A DNA stretch of 64,000 nt from assembly GCA_037042915.1 (NCBI GenBank), contig CM073198.1, positions 4,154,001 to 4,218,000 of the forward strand, read 5' to 3'. Positions within the stretch are counted from its first letter, which is position 1; each line of letters begins with the position of its first letter. The notes below the pieces were generated by a model. It searched no databases, was not told the DNA's origin, and saw only the letters and a list, made by a program, of their open reading frames with translations. The translations under genes and the position numbers were made by a program. The DNA is from Auricularia sp. M13. Its lineage: Eukaryota; Basidiomycota; Agaricomycetes; Auriculariales; Auriculariaceae. Below are positions 22,800 through 34,199 of the stretch, one piece after another.

Positions 22800-23960
22800 C
22801 ACCTATAGTTCAAGAGCCTCACGGGCAGAATTTGCTCTAGAGTATGATGCAACATACTCATGAGTCCAGACAATACTTGAACCGGCAGCGATACCAATGA
22901 TCTACCGGCTCCGTCGCTACCCACAATATGTTCTTTCGGGTTTAGCATATTCCCTCATCGGCGAAGAGTATGAGAATAAGTGTTATCCTTAGCCTGACGC
23001 AGTATCCAGCATGATCCTGTCAGCACTGGGGTTCGCGAGCTCACGTCTGTCCGCGCTGTTCGCTTCAATAATGCCGGCCTTGCGCTTTCTCGCAGTGCCA
23101 CCACCCACCTCTCGCAGTGACTCTATTCCGCTCGCAACGCCGCCAAGCTGCGCTTTCTCGCAGTGCCACCACCCACCTCTCGCAGTGACTCTATTCCGCT
23201 CGCAACGCCGCCAAGCTGCGCTATCAGCTTCGCCACCGCCCACTTCGCGTCTGCAGGCGCGTGCGTGCACGTGGAACGCCGTAGCTCTTGCAGGCATGCG
23301 CCGTGGGCCGCCTGCTCGCTCTTCGTTCGCTGTTCACGCGCGGTCTTCCCACGGGAAGCGCGTCGTTCCCGCCGTGTTTTGATATCGATGCATGCATATC
23401 TCCACGTGTTTCGTGCAAAAACAGTGTGTGCTCAGTCTCTTACATACCTATATTTATTCGATCTAAATTGAACAGTTTTGCTATCGGCGCGACTGTTCCA
23501 AGTGGACCCCTTCAAGGTTCCACGTCGCATGGCACGCAGCTTCCACGACCAAACAGCCGGGATCGCGCGAGCCTCACCTCGACAATCCGTGGTTCAATCT
23601 TATGGACAGTACATCACATTCTGAAGCATGACGCTCGGCGGATGCGACGGCCATAACATAACTGTTTACTGGAGCACATATCCCGCGCGCAGCGAGGCGC
23701 GGCGTTCCAGATGTCCCGTCTCGAGCAATCTTCACAGCGCAGAAGCACCCTAGCACCAAAGTGTGATACTGACACTGCCCCTCACCAATACTCAATGTGT
23801 TCGATATCGCCAAATAGTTGGAAGCGCGAGTGCAAGGTGAACCTGCGGGCCCCAGTCGGCCCTTGTCTAGTCTTACGCCGCGGTCTTATACTATCACAGC
23901 GCCAACGGTTATCACGCCCCCCATCTTACGAAGCTGAGTATTCTGTGTCGTCCTGCAAGG
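22800..23960. other. Intergenic with a 68-bp tandem duplication
   Basis: A unit starting ctttctcgcagtgccaccac occurs at about 23085 and 23153 with a partial third near 23221. The rest shows short ORFs only. A minus frame at 23224-23418 and a plus frame at 23711-23977 were not recognised. Confidence 0.5.
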
Positions 23961-23964
23961 TACC

Positions 23965-24406
23965 CTATCCTCCGTAAACAAACACGCGTTTGACCGTCCC
24001 GGTGAAGTAGATCAGGATGCTCTTGCTCGCGACTCCCATCGAGGCCTCAGCCTTCTCTCCTTTGTTAAGCCCACGACACTCGGTATTGCCGCTGCTAAAA
24101 TGGTGAGAATGAGCTGTGGGGTGTGGCAATTTACTCGTAAATGTTGCCGGATTAGAGGTACATTCGTCACCCACATCCTGTTGGCTTCTTCTTATTCAGC
24201 TCTACTCGCGCAGTTCCTCGCAGCACTTACATGGAGATAGGAACGACCTCTGGAAACATCGATTCACCCGTTTCTCCTAGATCTGGCTCCAGGATGTGCT
24301 GTCTCCTGTCATAGCTGTTCCTCTGGCGCTTCGGTGTGCGCGATCGATCTCCACGCGTCGCCCCAAGCTCACCATGTTGCCGCTTCCTTGATAGAACTGT
24401 GGTCAT
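23965..24406 (-). CDS. Small two-exon protein with C-terminal IYFTGTV motif (paralog 2)
   Basis: Exon 1 is 24406-24231 (start MTTVLSRKRQHGELG), the intron is 24230-24188 (43 nt) and exon 2 is 24187-23965. Lengths and phases give 132 residues. The shared N-terminal pattern is TPKRQRN..DRRQ and the C-terminal pattern is SILIYFTGTVKRVFVYGG. The centre (HPTAHSHHFSSGNTECRGL) is unlike paralog 1. The tail exon recurs as a lone exon at 43505-43714 (AIWIYFTGTVERVTVHG). Conserved ends with a free middle suggest that both ends bind something. The gene is divergent from 24993-27599, which carries the same N-terminal module. No known domain. Confidence 0.6.
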
Positions 24407-24992
24407 CACGGGGACATTCGCGCTACTTGGGAGACTTTATAGCTACTCAGGTGCACGAAGCTGGACCGGGTGAACCCCAGAATAGTCTCCTATGCTACCT
24501 GTAAACATTATGGTGCAATATGTCCGCTATTCATCTTACTAACACCCACGGCGAGTATATAGGTCTACTTGCGCCTCTCAATATCACGGTTCAATATGAC
24601 TAAGCCCACAGTATGTGAGGCTAATGATATACCTGATCATGCTTTGACCAGTCTGAGTGCAGTGTAACTATCCGTGCGATACTCAATATGCCCTCTCTAA
24701 GCCACAACGACAGTAGAGCACGCACAAAATCGGTCGGAGGAAGGCACATGTTCGGGAAGGAGACGATTCCGGGCACTATAGAAGTCAGTAAACCCCGTTT
24801 CGGAACTCCGGGGCGCTCTGCGGCTCTTGAAATTAATGGCAAGTTTAGCCATCTACTGAAACCTAAGTATCTCGACGCGAGTGTGCTGATGTATTGAGCT
24901 GTCTTCAGTAGTTCTTCCCTCATGACGCCTCTCGCATACCTCTCGCTGTGTCGCTATAAGGCTCGGGCAGAGGCTTGCCCTCAGCGCCGCCC
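24407..24992. promoter_or_regulatory. Divergent intergenic region between two genes sharing an N-terminal module
   Basis: 586 bp separate the two start codons. It includes single caatatg motifs at about 24514, 24595 and 24686, the same core as the minisatellites elsewhere. A short plus ORF (24688-24897) and a minus ORF (24621-24923) overlap here without recognised features. A bidirectional promoter is inferred from arrangement only. Confidence 0.35.
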
Positions 24993-27599
24993 ATGGCCTC
25001 GCATAAGCGGCAGCACAGTGACGACGGCGAAGCCTCGACCAGTGGACAACCGCGCCCTCAGACACCTAAGCGACACAGACACAACTATGACCGACGACAA
25101 TACCGACTTGGTTCGACATTTCGTCCTGATCCTGGGCTAACTGGACATGTAGCAAATCCACCTTCACATCCCAAGTAAGTAGACCATTTTCTCTATTGCG
25201 CCGCCGCGATTGAGAATGAGCAAGCTATCAACTCCCCCGGAATTTTTCCTTCGTGCTGTGCGTCCCGTCAGTCGGATCATATCCGTCATATATCAATTGG
25301 AGCCAACAGCCATTCGACCTACCTGAAGCACAGCCCTTCGACCTACCTGAAATACATCAAATTCAATCTTCGCCTTTCCTTCCTAGTGGGAGCGTACCGT
25401 CATCCTCCTTCACGTTCAGTGTTAATGATATCCCAACCGTGAGCATTTGACTATCGCGACAATGATGACATAATCTGACTTTTGCGAAGGGCTCCTTGAC
25501 GGCATTTCCAGCCCTTCCTGACGATTACAATGGATATACGGAAAGTACTGCTCTGAGCGCGTCCGCCCAGCCGTTGCACGGTGACATTCTGTTACAAAAT
25601 GCTGGTCATATGAACTGCGCGCAACAAACCGTGCATGGACTGAACGATATATTCCCAACCAGTGCCCTTGACCAGGAATACCTGCAGATTGAGGAACCGC
25701 TGGTGCGCATCGTTGTCTGCTCCTCGCAATGTGGTCCTCATTGTGAATAGACACACCCGGCCAACACTTCGGTTTTTTTTTCGCGCGCTCTCGATCAGTC
25801 CCCTTGTGCGTCCCAGTTTGCTGAAAGGGAGATTGAGGATGCTTCAAACTCACGGCTGGCTGGCGGTGGCGAAGACATGGACCAGGAAGAGTTAATGGTA
25901 CCTCGAGATTCAAATGCTTCTGACTCAGTCTGAGTATTCCCAGAATCCTCCCAATCCCGAAGATTCCCAAGGGGGATCTCTCTCAAACCGCACTGTTCGC
26001 ATCCCATCTGCCGCCGTGAGTGCTGGGATATTTTCATTGCCTCATCTGAACTGTATTCCTAGTCAGATGCCCCGGTTCACTACTACCAGTCAGGGCCCAA
26101 GCACCGTTTTTCTTACCGCTGAAAATAATCCGATTTTCAGACTGATCATCTCCCGCCGTCACGCGCAAGTGGATCAACCTTTGGATACCCGGGGGGAGCT
26201 AGGGTGAGCTTGTGCAGCGCCTAGGACGACTAACTCAACACCGTCATCTTCCAAGAGCGGGAGCAGGCGTTCTCAAACGTCCTCAAGTTCCTCGCCAGTT
26301 GTGAGGCCCTCTTCGTTCCAGTTCGCGAATACTGACACCTCTTTCAGTCGTATGCTTCTCCAGTACCTGTAAGTTCCAAGACCCGCTAGCCGCAGTGCCT
26401 AATCAACCTCCAGGCTATTGATCCAACAGACCGATACGCACTGCGTAAACGACCTTATCCGCCCATGGTCATCGGCTTCACGAACGCACACAATCGTCGT
26501 AAAAAGGATCAAGAAACGAAGAATCTTCAGGCGAGTGCATATACTTGTAGACCGTCTACGAAAACTCACGTAATCTGCTAATCTCTGCAGGCGAGTATCA
26601 GAGAAATGATGAGAGAAGAACTGGGCTTCGGATCACGGCGCGAACAATTCATGCCACATCCTCCCGCCGCCATCGATGACATTGCAGCCTTTCTTAGGGG
26701 GGGACCTGGACCGAGGCTTGAGTATCTCCAGCTAGATTTTGTCACGACTTCTGACGGCGTCCGATCCCATTGGAATATCGATGCAGGAACTCAATTCGCC
26801 GTAGAATTCCTCTGGCGAGTTCGACGCCGCCTTCTTCGACGAAAACGCCTTCAAGAACGAAGATCTGAATCTGGCAAACATCAGAGCACTTTTCTTGGCC
26901 AAAATTCGATACTTCATGCAGCTCTATAAGAACATCTACTTCCCCGTGCCATCTCGCATTCGCAAGTTGCGTAAGGAACTGGATCGGCGGATCAGTCGCC
27001 GCGCTTCGGTGCGTGTGTGCTTTGCGATTCGCGACATCCTTTTTGACCGTGTCGTCCTGAAGCTCTTCCGCCTTCGGCGGCGCGTCTGTGGGGATCACGA
27101 ACCAGATCTTCTACACATTTTCGACCTCGTTGATGATGAAATGATTAGCGAAGACGAAACGGATACCGAGGCCTCTCTTCGTGTTGGCGTGAAGGTTTTC
27201 CGCCGCGTCGAGAAGGGCTGGGTTAATCCGGAACTGACGCACATTTTCCACGACCTAATCGATGTCCACCTGCACCAGCTGAACATTTTCGCAGACTTTG
27301 GTGCCGGTAACCAATTTCGTCAACGGCTTAACCATCCTGTGAGACACGTCTCCTGGACCGGTGTCGTGGTAGGGTTACCGATCAACTTTTATAACCCTCA
27401 GTGGTTGGACGCTCTGGAGCCGGAGGAGCGGACAGCATTGAAATGCGCAGACCCAGTCGATTTGCAGCCTTTTTACGCCCGGCTTACTAGGTGAGTTTTC
27501 AGTGGTATTAGAAGTGGAGATATTGATGTGATCCATTCAAGAATCTGCTGCGGCGGTCGCCCACAGCGGGAGCATGTACTCGTCTCTCCCATTCTTTAG
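24993..27599 (+). pseudogene. Multi-exon hypothetical protein sharing its N-terminal module with the IYFTGTV genes; frame breaks
   Basis: Proposed exons: 24993-25174, 25225-25438, 25490-25702, 25751-25927, 25972-26015, 26063-26203, 26258-26368, about 26414-26530, 26590-27490 and 27542-27599. Exon 1 reads MASHKRQHSDDGE...TPKRHRHNYDRRQY, homologous to the IYFTGTV paralogs, including a gtaag donor in the same phase. Later exons are Ser/Pro/Gln-rich and acidic (DMDQEELMVP, QTSSSSSPVV). The last long exon is well-folded-looking (ALFLAKIRYFMQLYKN, EPDLLHIFDLVDDEM, WVNPELTHIFHDLIDVHLHQ). One intron near 26531-26589 is GC-AG with a duplicated gcgagt at both ends. The 26368/26414 junction does not keep frame, and the long exon has a 1-nt shift near 26810, so it is a recent pseudogene or contains sequence errors. 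Family not recognised. Confidence 0.5.
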
Positions 27600-28620
27600 G
27601 TCTCGCCGCGACCACCGTGAATGACACAACTCATATAATTTTGACAAGGGTCGGATGCGCTCCATGTAAGGCGCTTCTTGTCGTAGCTACTCGGATCAAG
27701 GGTTCAACTAGAGCTCGAACTGTCATTAGCCGCTGGTGAACGCACGGCTAAGGCAGCAGGGGTTGCTTGAGATGGCAGTGTCCGTGAATCGCACATTCTC
27801 GCCTCAGCTTCGACCAAATTATGATATCTTCAAGTTCTCATCCAGATCTTCTTCGAGCGCCGCAGTTCAGATAGTGGGGCAAGGTACAATTCTCCAATAC
27901 AGGAACTTTAATACAGGAACATAAAACGCGGCGACGTGTATATTGAGCGCTGCGTCGCCCAACCTGGGCCGGGGTGGGTCGCGGGCGAGCCGAGTGGATT
28001 CTGGACTCTTTCCCCACCGCGAGATTACGCATCCATGGCAGAAGTACTAGTCTAGCAGCTTCGAGCACACCGTCGTTCCGCAGCTAGAGTCTGAGGTCGA
28101 AGCACCAAGTAATCCTTTCTTCCTTCGAATTCCTTCCAAGCCGGACCTGCCGTGCTAGAACACACATTGCTCGGCTCAGTGCATCAGCGGCTGGAGGACC
28201 ACTAGTTGCACATGCTGTAGAGCGGCATGCGACGAAGCGCTAAGTGTCCGCCGCGCATTGCGCCGCGAAATTATGTCGAGATGCGCGACTCGCCGAACTC
28301 ATCGTTGCCTGACCAGGCGTTGGGTGGCTTCCCGGACGCCTTTTCCGTAGCTGTTCGGTGTAGACGCCCGTACCCAACGTAAGCGGAAAGCCGATGGGAA
28401 CAGTCGCGCCAGGGACATACAATGCGCAGTTCGAGGACCCGTAGCGCCGCCGCCCAGTCACAATCGACCAGGAGAGCCCGCTCCCAGTGCACGGGTAGCG
28501 GACGGATGACAATGAGAGCTAGCCTCCCTGATCATTACCTGGCTTTCCTCATGTATTATGCAGTGGTTGCAACAATTGCAAATACACATGTTTTCCCTGA
28601 TATTTTCCTGGCACACAAGT
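27600..28620. other. Intergenic, nothing firm
   Basis: A minus frame at 28271-28492 (VDCDWAAALRVLELRIVCP) is mildly protein-like but isolated. A single atattgagc occurs near 27940. No repeats. Confidence 0.35.
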
Positions 28621-29941
28621 CTGTGGTGTGAACTCACAGCTAAGTTATCAGTTAATGCTAATAGAGTATCCGCGATTGTGGCAACCGCCTGCCGCTGCGT
28701 GCGTCGCAGGCGCTGGAACGCGGTTTAAATCGCCGACCGCAGGCATATCTGCGGCCGGCGGCAAGCGCCGCATGTTTCCCACCCTCACGTCCCAGCGCGC
28801 CCGCACTGAGTTGTGCCGCGCGCCGACGAGAGCTTCTCGACGCTAGTGTACTGTGTTGTACCTCTAGCATCGTTGGAGTTCTGCATCGAGGACATTGGCG
28901 GCCTACCGACAGTAGAGGGCACTGAACGGCGCAACAGCAGCGCAAGCACGCCAGAGCTCAACTCCACGAGCGGTACCCCCCGTACAGTGGGCTGCATGCA
29001 ACGTTGCTGACGGCGCCGAATAGATTAAGACTTCGACGAGATCTTGTGGACGAGCACGCGACCGCAACGGTAAGTACTGGTGCTGCATCCATCGCGTCAT
29101 TATCTCCCTTCGACTTGGCTTCTTTCGTTGAGGGCGCGCTCTCGAATGCCAGCGCGCTACGCACTGGCTTGTGCCGCCCGCTGGCGAGGGCTCAGCGGTA
29201 GTCAGACCTGTACTGGTTGGTACCTCTGACGTTGACGACTTGGCCGTCGTTGTACATTCTCCCACCCACGTTGCTCGTATCCATGAACAAGTCACTCATA
29301 ATCTTTACAGACACCCGAACGCGCACGACAGCCGCACACTCCAGCCAGCGTCTGCAACTGTACGTACTTCTGCTGCGCCGTCGTCAATCCTCGCACTTCG
29401 ACTTGGCTTCTTCCGTTGAGGGCCGCGCTCTCGAATGCCAGTGGGCTCGGACCATTTAGTTAACTTCTGCAACTAGCGCTATGCGAACCGCCTGACGACC
29501 GTCTGCAAGTTGACTCACCTCGCAGCTGCGTCTGTTCGGCATGGTTTAGACCTGACAATTGTTGATTTGGGAGCTGGACCTGCCGTGCAAGCGCCCGCAG
29601 CGTCGTCGCCGGCGACCGCTCGTCGCAGCTGCGGTTGAGGGAGGGGATCCAAAGCAGTCTGATTTGGAGATTGTGCATCATAGAGTACCAGTCCTTGAGG
29701 TACGGCGTGTTCGAACGATTTATTAGTTTCGGTAATTTATCTCGCAAATTCGTAGTACGTTTTCCGCGGGCACGAACTGTTGGTCACATTCAAACTTATG
29801 GGATGACAGGCAACGTAAATCTGCCAGTGTTATAATACAAGTTATATGTCCTTCATTTGGATATGAGCGGTGCACAATTTCTGGCCCACTGAGTGCCCTG
29901 AGGGAGGTGTACATCCCTCGTGGTCACAACGCGCGTGTAGA
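28620..29941. repeat. Segment A, copy 2 (minus orientation)
   Basis: Reverse complement of 1-1940 with two fewer 289-bp units (one full unit, about 29126-29413). The outer end coincides with base 1 of the window (gtctacacgcgcgttgtgac read on the minus strand at 29941), and the shared gene tail continues to 30113 here. Carries one micro-ORF at 29192-29299 (minus). Confidence 0.85.
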
Positions 29942-30113
29942 CCGGCAGAATGAGGGCGCCCTGGTGCGGGCGGGGCAGCACTTGCTGCCCGCGAAGATGC
30001 ACCATGAGCATACCTGGCTGCCGTTCGACGTCGACCAACTTGCGGGGCGCGTGATAGCGCGTACCGTCGAGCGCAACACCGTCCCAGCCTGGGACATCGC
30101 GCGCGCCATACAT
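29853..30113 (-). CDS. Hypothetical protein, 3' part, 86 codons
   Basis: ATG at 30113 begins MYGARDVPGWDGVALDG. It continues YHAPRKLVDVERQPG, HLRGQQVLPRPHQGALILP and VYTRVVTTRDVHLPQGTQ, ending TGA at 29853. The identical tail at 1-93 shows the gene was duplicated with segment A. The product is basic, has regularly spaced hydrophobic strands, and looks like a compact beta-rich domain, but no family is recognised. Further 5' exons may lie at 30120-30450, where minus frames are open but unconvincing. Confidence 0.4.
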   Translation of the reverse strand: MYGARDVPGWDGVALDGTRYHAPRKLVDVERQPGMLMVHLRGQQVLPRPHQGALILPVYTRVVTTRDVHLPQGTQWARNCAPLISK

Positions 30114-30119
30114 CCGCAG

Positions 30120-30940
30120 TCTATATCCGCTCGAAGAACGTCGACTGCCAGACAGATTGAGCGATTGGATCGCAGGTCACGGGTACCATCGCCGGCGCGA
30201 AGAGAAACAGCAAGACCTGGAGATCAAAGGGCAACGGGCGCGGGCAAGTGCTGTACTCTCCTCGATGCGCTGCGCCCGAGACCTCGAGGGCTCACAAACA
30301 CGAACCCAATACTGCCGCGTCCGTATTGCTTTGCACCGTCGCGGTTCCTGCGCCACTCCGTGGCTGATGAAGAGCCGAGGGTCAATCTTAACGCCGTTGT
30401 CGCGCATCGTATCTTGACTCCCCGTAAGCGCACAGTGCAAATCGACAACCCGCTAGGTGAGTTTTCGTCTGTTCAACGGCTGACATGGTCGTGAAACTCA
30501 TTGGGGTGCAGCTGCGCTTTCTGATCCTTGGTCATAGAGGCTGCTGCGTGAGGAGCATACATTATCGTACGAGCCCAGCCTTCCTTCAATCAGGAGGCGC
30601 GGGCGGCCGATACGCCGGAGCAAGCATTGCCAGTATCTTATACAAACTCTTGGGGATCCGAGGGCGGTTTATCTCAACGTTCTCGACCATCAGTCAGTAC
30701 ACACGGCTTATTCCAATATCTTGAGCACGGCGCGAACCCACTGCTCAGCCCAAACTTATCCAGCGGATGAGGAAGAATTAGCAAGTATAACAGGCACAAA
30801 GGCTGATACATTAACTCAGCGCTCCCGCTCACGCCGCCACCTGCGGGCGATGTGGTGGCCTCAACTGGTGATGTTTTCCGTCCGCCCTCGAGACAATGAT
30901 CTGACCCTAGTACTTGTTCATGAGGCGTTTGTGACATTGT
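30120..30940. other. Unassigned stretch between two minus-strand genes
   Basis: Open frames at 30177-30440 (minus) and 29907-30494 (plus) overlap each other. Neither shows splice-linked exons or motifs. It may hold 5' exons of the 29853-30113 gene. Confidence 0.3.
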
Positions 30941-31839
30941 TTATTCAAGAACGAATCGACTTTCGAAGTAGCTGAGATGAACTTGTATATCCACTTACAT
31001 GAAGAAATCCAGGCGGTCGGCGGTTATATTCCCTATAATGATACTCAACGCTCCACCACCTTGCGTGCCAGCCTAAGATAGATGAAGATCAGTGAGAGCA
31101 GGAATGCAGTGTCTATTGCTTACTAGGATCGCTTCCAAAACTTCTTTGGCCGCGTGCACCTGCGCAGAAAGTGAGCTTTCGGCACTCACGCCCAGCTAAG
31201 CACTCACCGGTGCAGATTCCTCGGCTGGGTTTTCGATAGGGGGAGACGTCGAGGTCTTGCCCAAATGGCCGAGTCTCTGTGCATGGTCGTGCCCACGACG
31301 AGCCACACAGGGATCTTGTGGTATCGAGCCGATGTTCGGCGCCGAGGAATCAGGAGAAAGCCTCTGCGGGCTCTCACGCTCTTCCATGCCAACCTATGAA
31401 GAATTGAGCCACATCCGAGCGCAGCTCGTCTTTCGCTGACCATTATAGGATAGCCTTGCTCTGCGACAACATCGGGCAGCAAGCCGACAAGTTCGGGCTG
31501 TGTAACGACTCAGCGGGCTATCAACGGACGGGAAAATATCGATCTCACAGCTACATCACCTGCAGCGCCTTCGCGAAGGACCTTGCACCAGTCGAGTTGC
31601 CTAAAGGTGTCCATGTAAAACGGCGCGAAGTCCGATCTGCCCTGAGCGCGGATACTCTTGAGATAAGCCAACCATAGGCGTGTGTTCTCCTTCGTGACGT
31701 GGGGGAACGCGCGGGAGATCTCAGCTAGCGCAGCATCGTCTCCGTACTCATCTGCCTTGACGAGGATGCGGTGTGCAAATTCGGTGCGGGACCAATCACC
31801 ACTGTTGCGGATGATAACTGTCTCAGCTTGGCTAGACAT
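30941..31839 (-). CDS. Six-exon hypothetical protein
   Basis: Exons: 31839-31560, 31497-31441, 31393-31208, 31159-31124, 31072-30999 and 30971-30941. Exon 1 begins MSSQAETVIIRNSGDW and is helical (HVTKENTRLWLAYLKSI, FYMDTFRQLDWCKVL). Exon 2 reads PELVGLLPDVVAEQGYPIM. Exon 3 is Ser/Pro-rich. Exon 4 reads VHAAKEVLEAIL, exon 5 AGTQGGGALSIIIGNITADR and exon 6 YFESRFVLE. Introns 2-5 keep frame at 47, 48, 51 and 27 nt. The 27-nt last intron is unusually short. The exon 1/2 junction (62-nt intron, donor gtgatg) is one base out of frame in my model, so the donor may be misplaced. Family unknown. Confidence 0.5.
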
Positions 31840-32589
31840 CGAGCCTTTCGAAAATGCAGACTTCGAGTATCCTCAGCAATATGCCCAACTACACCGAGAG
31901 TCACAGACAAACCTGCCAGTCAATGTACGAAACCGACGATCCGGAGTCGGATAGGCTTTCTGGTTCCGTTGAGGCTACGCTAGGCTGTGGAACAATCAGT
32001 ACGCGCGCCTTCCACAAAGCAGGTTGGTTTTTCATGCCATTGCGCCAGGAATAGGAAATCTCGAAGGCATTTGAGCGTGTTGGGCTGTTAACGGAGTATG
32101 TGGGGCGAATTTATACGATCACTCAACGATCACGTGGTCTGCGCGTTTTACACAGCCGACAGTCGGACAAGAATATATGGCTGACTATTGTACTCTTACT
32201 GTGTGCTGCCGTATATTCTCTTCCGCCATATTGGTCATATCTCTGAGCGGGCATGAATAGTTACACTCAAGTGACACAGGTTCTCTCCCACCAAGGGTGC
32301 TCAAGGGAGTATCGCACGTGAGCCGCCTTGCAAACTCACATATTCAGCGGTCCGCATTTGGCTGAGTGGGCGCCGCGGGCTCCCTCTGCGCCGCCTTTGG
32401 TGGGCTGCAGCTCTGGACTGTATTTCACGGCTCATGGCATCTTAGCGCTCCCTTGCTGACGCCCTGGGTGACCCCCTAGATGGGTAGTTCCTAATATATA
32501 GCAGGAATGAATGAACATTTTTTACTGTTGACGAGGACACTATCTCGAAATAGTAGAGAGAGTACATGATTCCGAACACAGTACAGAAC
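31840..32589. other. Intergenic between the six-exon gene and the F-box gene
   Basis: No supported gene. Mildly A/T-richer than its surroundings. The F-box 3' flank occupies the right end. Confidence 0.4.
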
Positions 32590-34159
32590 TCAAGAAAATA
32601 GTTCAATGATGCGAGCAGTGACCTGCTCGTCAAATCCCTGCGGGAGATACAACCTGCGCAGCCGCGCCGGGCGTGACTCCTCGTCGGGACCATCGGAGGC
32701 GCGGGGACCATCGGAGGCGCGCAGCCTGCGCGCCACCAGGACGACGAAATCTTCCGTGGCGCAGTCCGGAGACAGCGTGCAGCCGAAGAGGTCGAGGCTT
32801 TTGAGCAGCGGGCAGAGCCAGGTGCCCGCGGTGTCCGCCGAGGGCCGACCGAAGGCGTCGCAAAGCCGATGCAGGGTGCCGTGCGTGAAGGCGACCTTGC
32901 GCAGGACGAGCGCGCCGAGGTTCGGCGCGTCGGCGAGCGCGGCGAAGAAAGCGTCGATGTCCGGGCCGGCGATGGTGCTGATGGTCAGCTTGCTGAGCGT
33001 GCGCCACTGCGGGAAGACGGCCGCGAGGAAGGCCACCCGGGCGGCGCTGCCCTCGTGGTCGCCGTACAACCGTAGCGAGCGGATGCGCGGGAGGGAGAAC
33101 TGGTCGGCGAAGGCGAGCAGGTCGCCCGACGCGGCTGGCTTGGAGTATTTGATCCGCAGGACGGGCATCTTGAGCACCACCGGGCTCGTGCGCACCGCGG
33201 GCCCCACGGCGGGGTAGAGTAGCCTGAGGTCGTCGAGGTTCGGGCAGGCGGCTTGGAGCACGGCGATGTCGTCGCGGCGGAGGTCGTGCGTCGTGATGGA
33301 CGACGCGAGCGAGACGATCTCCGCGCCGGGGAAGGTCGTGCTGACCTTGGTGAACGGGTAGTTGGCGTCGATGGTGTGCAGCTTCGCGCGTCGGGGAGCA
33401 GCTGCACGGGCCCTGGCGTGGTGCGGCCGACGCGGATGGAGAGCCCGCGTAACAGAGGCGTCGCACAGCGGAGCAGGATGGACAGCGGGTTGTCGGGCTC
33501 GCTGAGCGTCGCCGCGCAGAATACAAGGTACTTGCATCTGGGCATCATGGGTAGGAGCGCCTCGACGAGCTGGGCGTCGACTGCGACGACGCACGGGCGC
33601 GCGCGGAATATGCGCAGATGCATGGGGACGCGCGCAGAGAGGCCGATTACGGCGGTGGTATAGCGTATCCACAAGTGCACATTTTCCAGGAGTATGTCGT
33701 CCAGTCGGAGGTCGAGCGTGCACCACATGGGCGCATATGCATGGCATGCGTGCCTCCAGCGGCGAGAGACAGCCGCGAGCAGAAACGGCTGGCGCTGGCG
33801 GTTGAGGACGTCGCGAGGCTTGTCCGAGGGCGAGCCAGAGGCAGACGGCCAGCAGAGCTCGATGCACCATTCGAAGATGAGGCCCAGCACCTCCAGCGGC
33901 GCCTTTCTGACCGGGTGCAGCGGCGCCTTCGCCAGCGCCAGTCGGCCAGCGGATATCTCGAGCTGCTCGGCAGCCTGGTGGTCGTATTCGATGGCCTGCT
34001 CCTTGACCGCCTGGCACATCTTGTAGGCGAGCTCGGCTTCCAGGATGCGCTGCTCGGCCGTCTGGAGCGACTCTCGGGCGTGCTCTCTGCGCTTGGTCGC
34101 AACGTCGGCATCGGCCTGTTCGATCTGCACGCGCGCGAGGACAGCGGGTCAAACGACAT
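32590..34159 (-). pseudogene. F-box/leucine-rich-repeat-like protein with two frame breaks
   Basis: Start ATG 34159 (MSFDPLSSR); stop at 32590. After an N-terminal coiled coil (KRREHARESLQTAEQRILEA) comes the F-box-type core PLEVLGLIFEWCIELC with AVSRRWRHACHAYAPMWCTL, then LRR-like strands (CKYLVFCAATL, TPLLRGLSIRVG, CPNLDDLRLLYP, RIRSLRLYGDHEG, LSKLTISTIAGP, CPLLKSLDLFGCTL, RLRRLYLPQGF). Such proteins recruit targets to SCF ubiquitin ligases through Skp1. Two shifts are needed, at 34129-34138 and 33381-33392, both inside cgcgcg runs. Everything else is uninterrupted over about 520 codons and shows no intron. It is either a young pseudogene or a good gene with two GC-run sequencing errors. 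Confidence 0.7.
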
Positions 34160-34199
34160 GTCGCGTGACGCGCGTCGCGGGACAAGACGTGTTGTCGCC

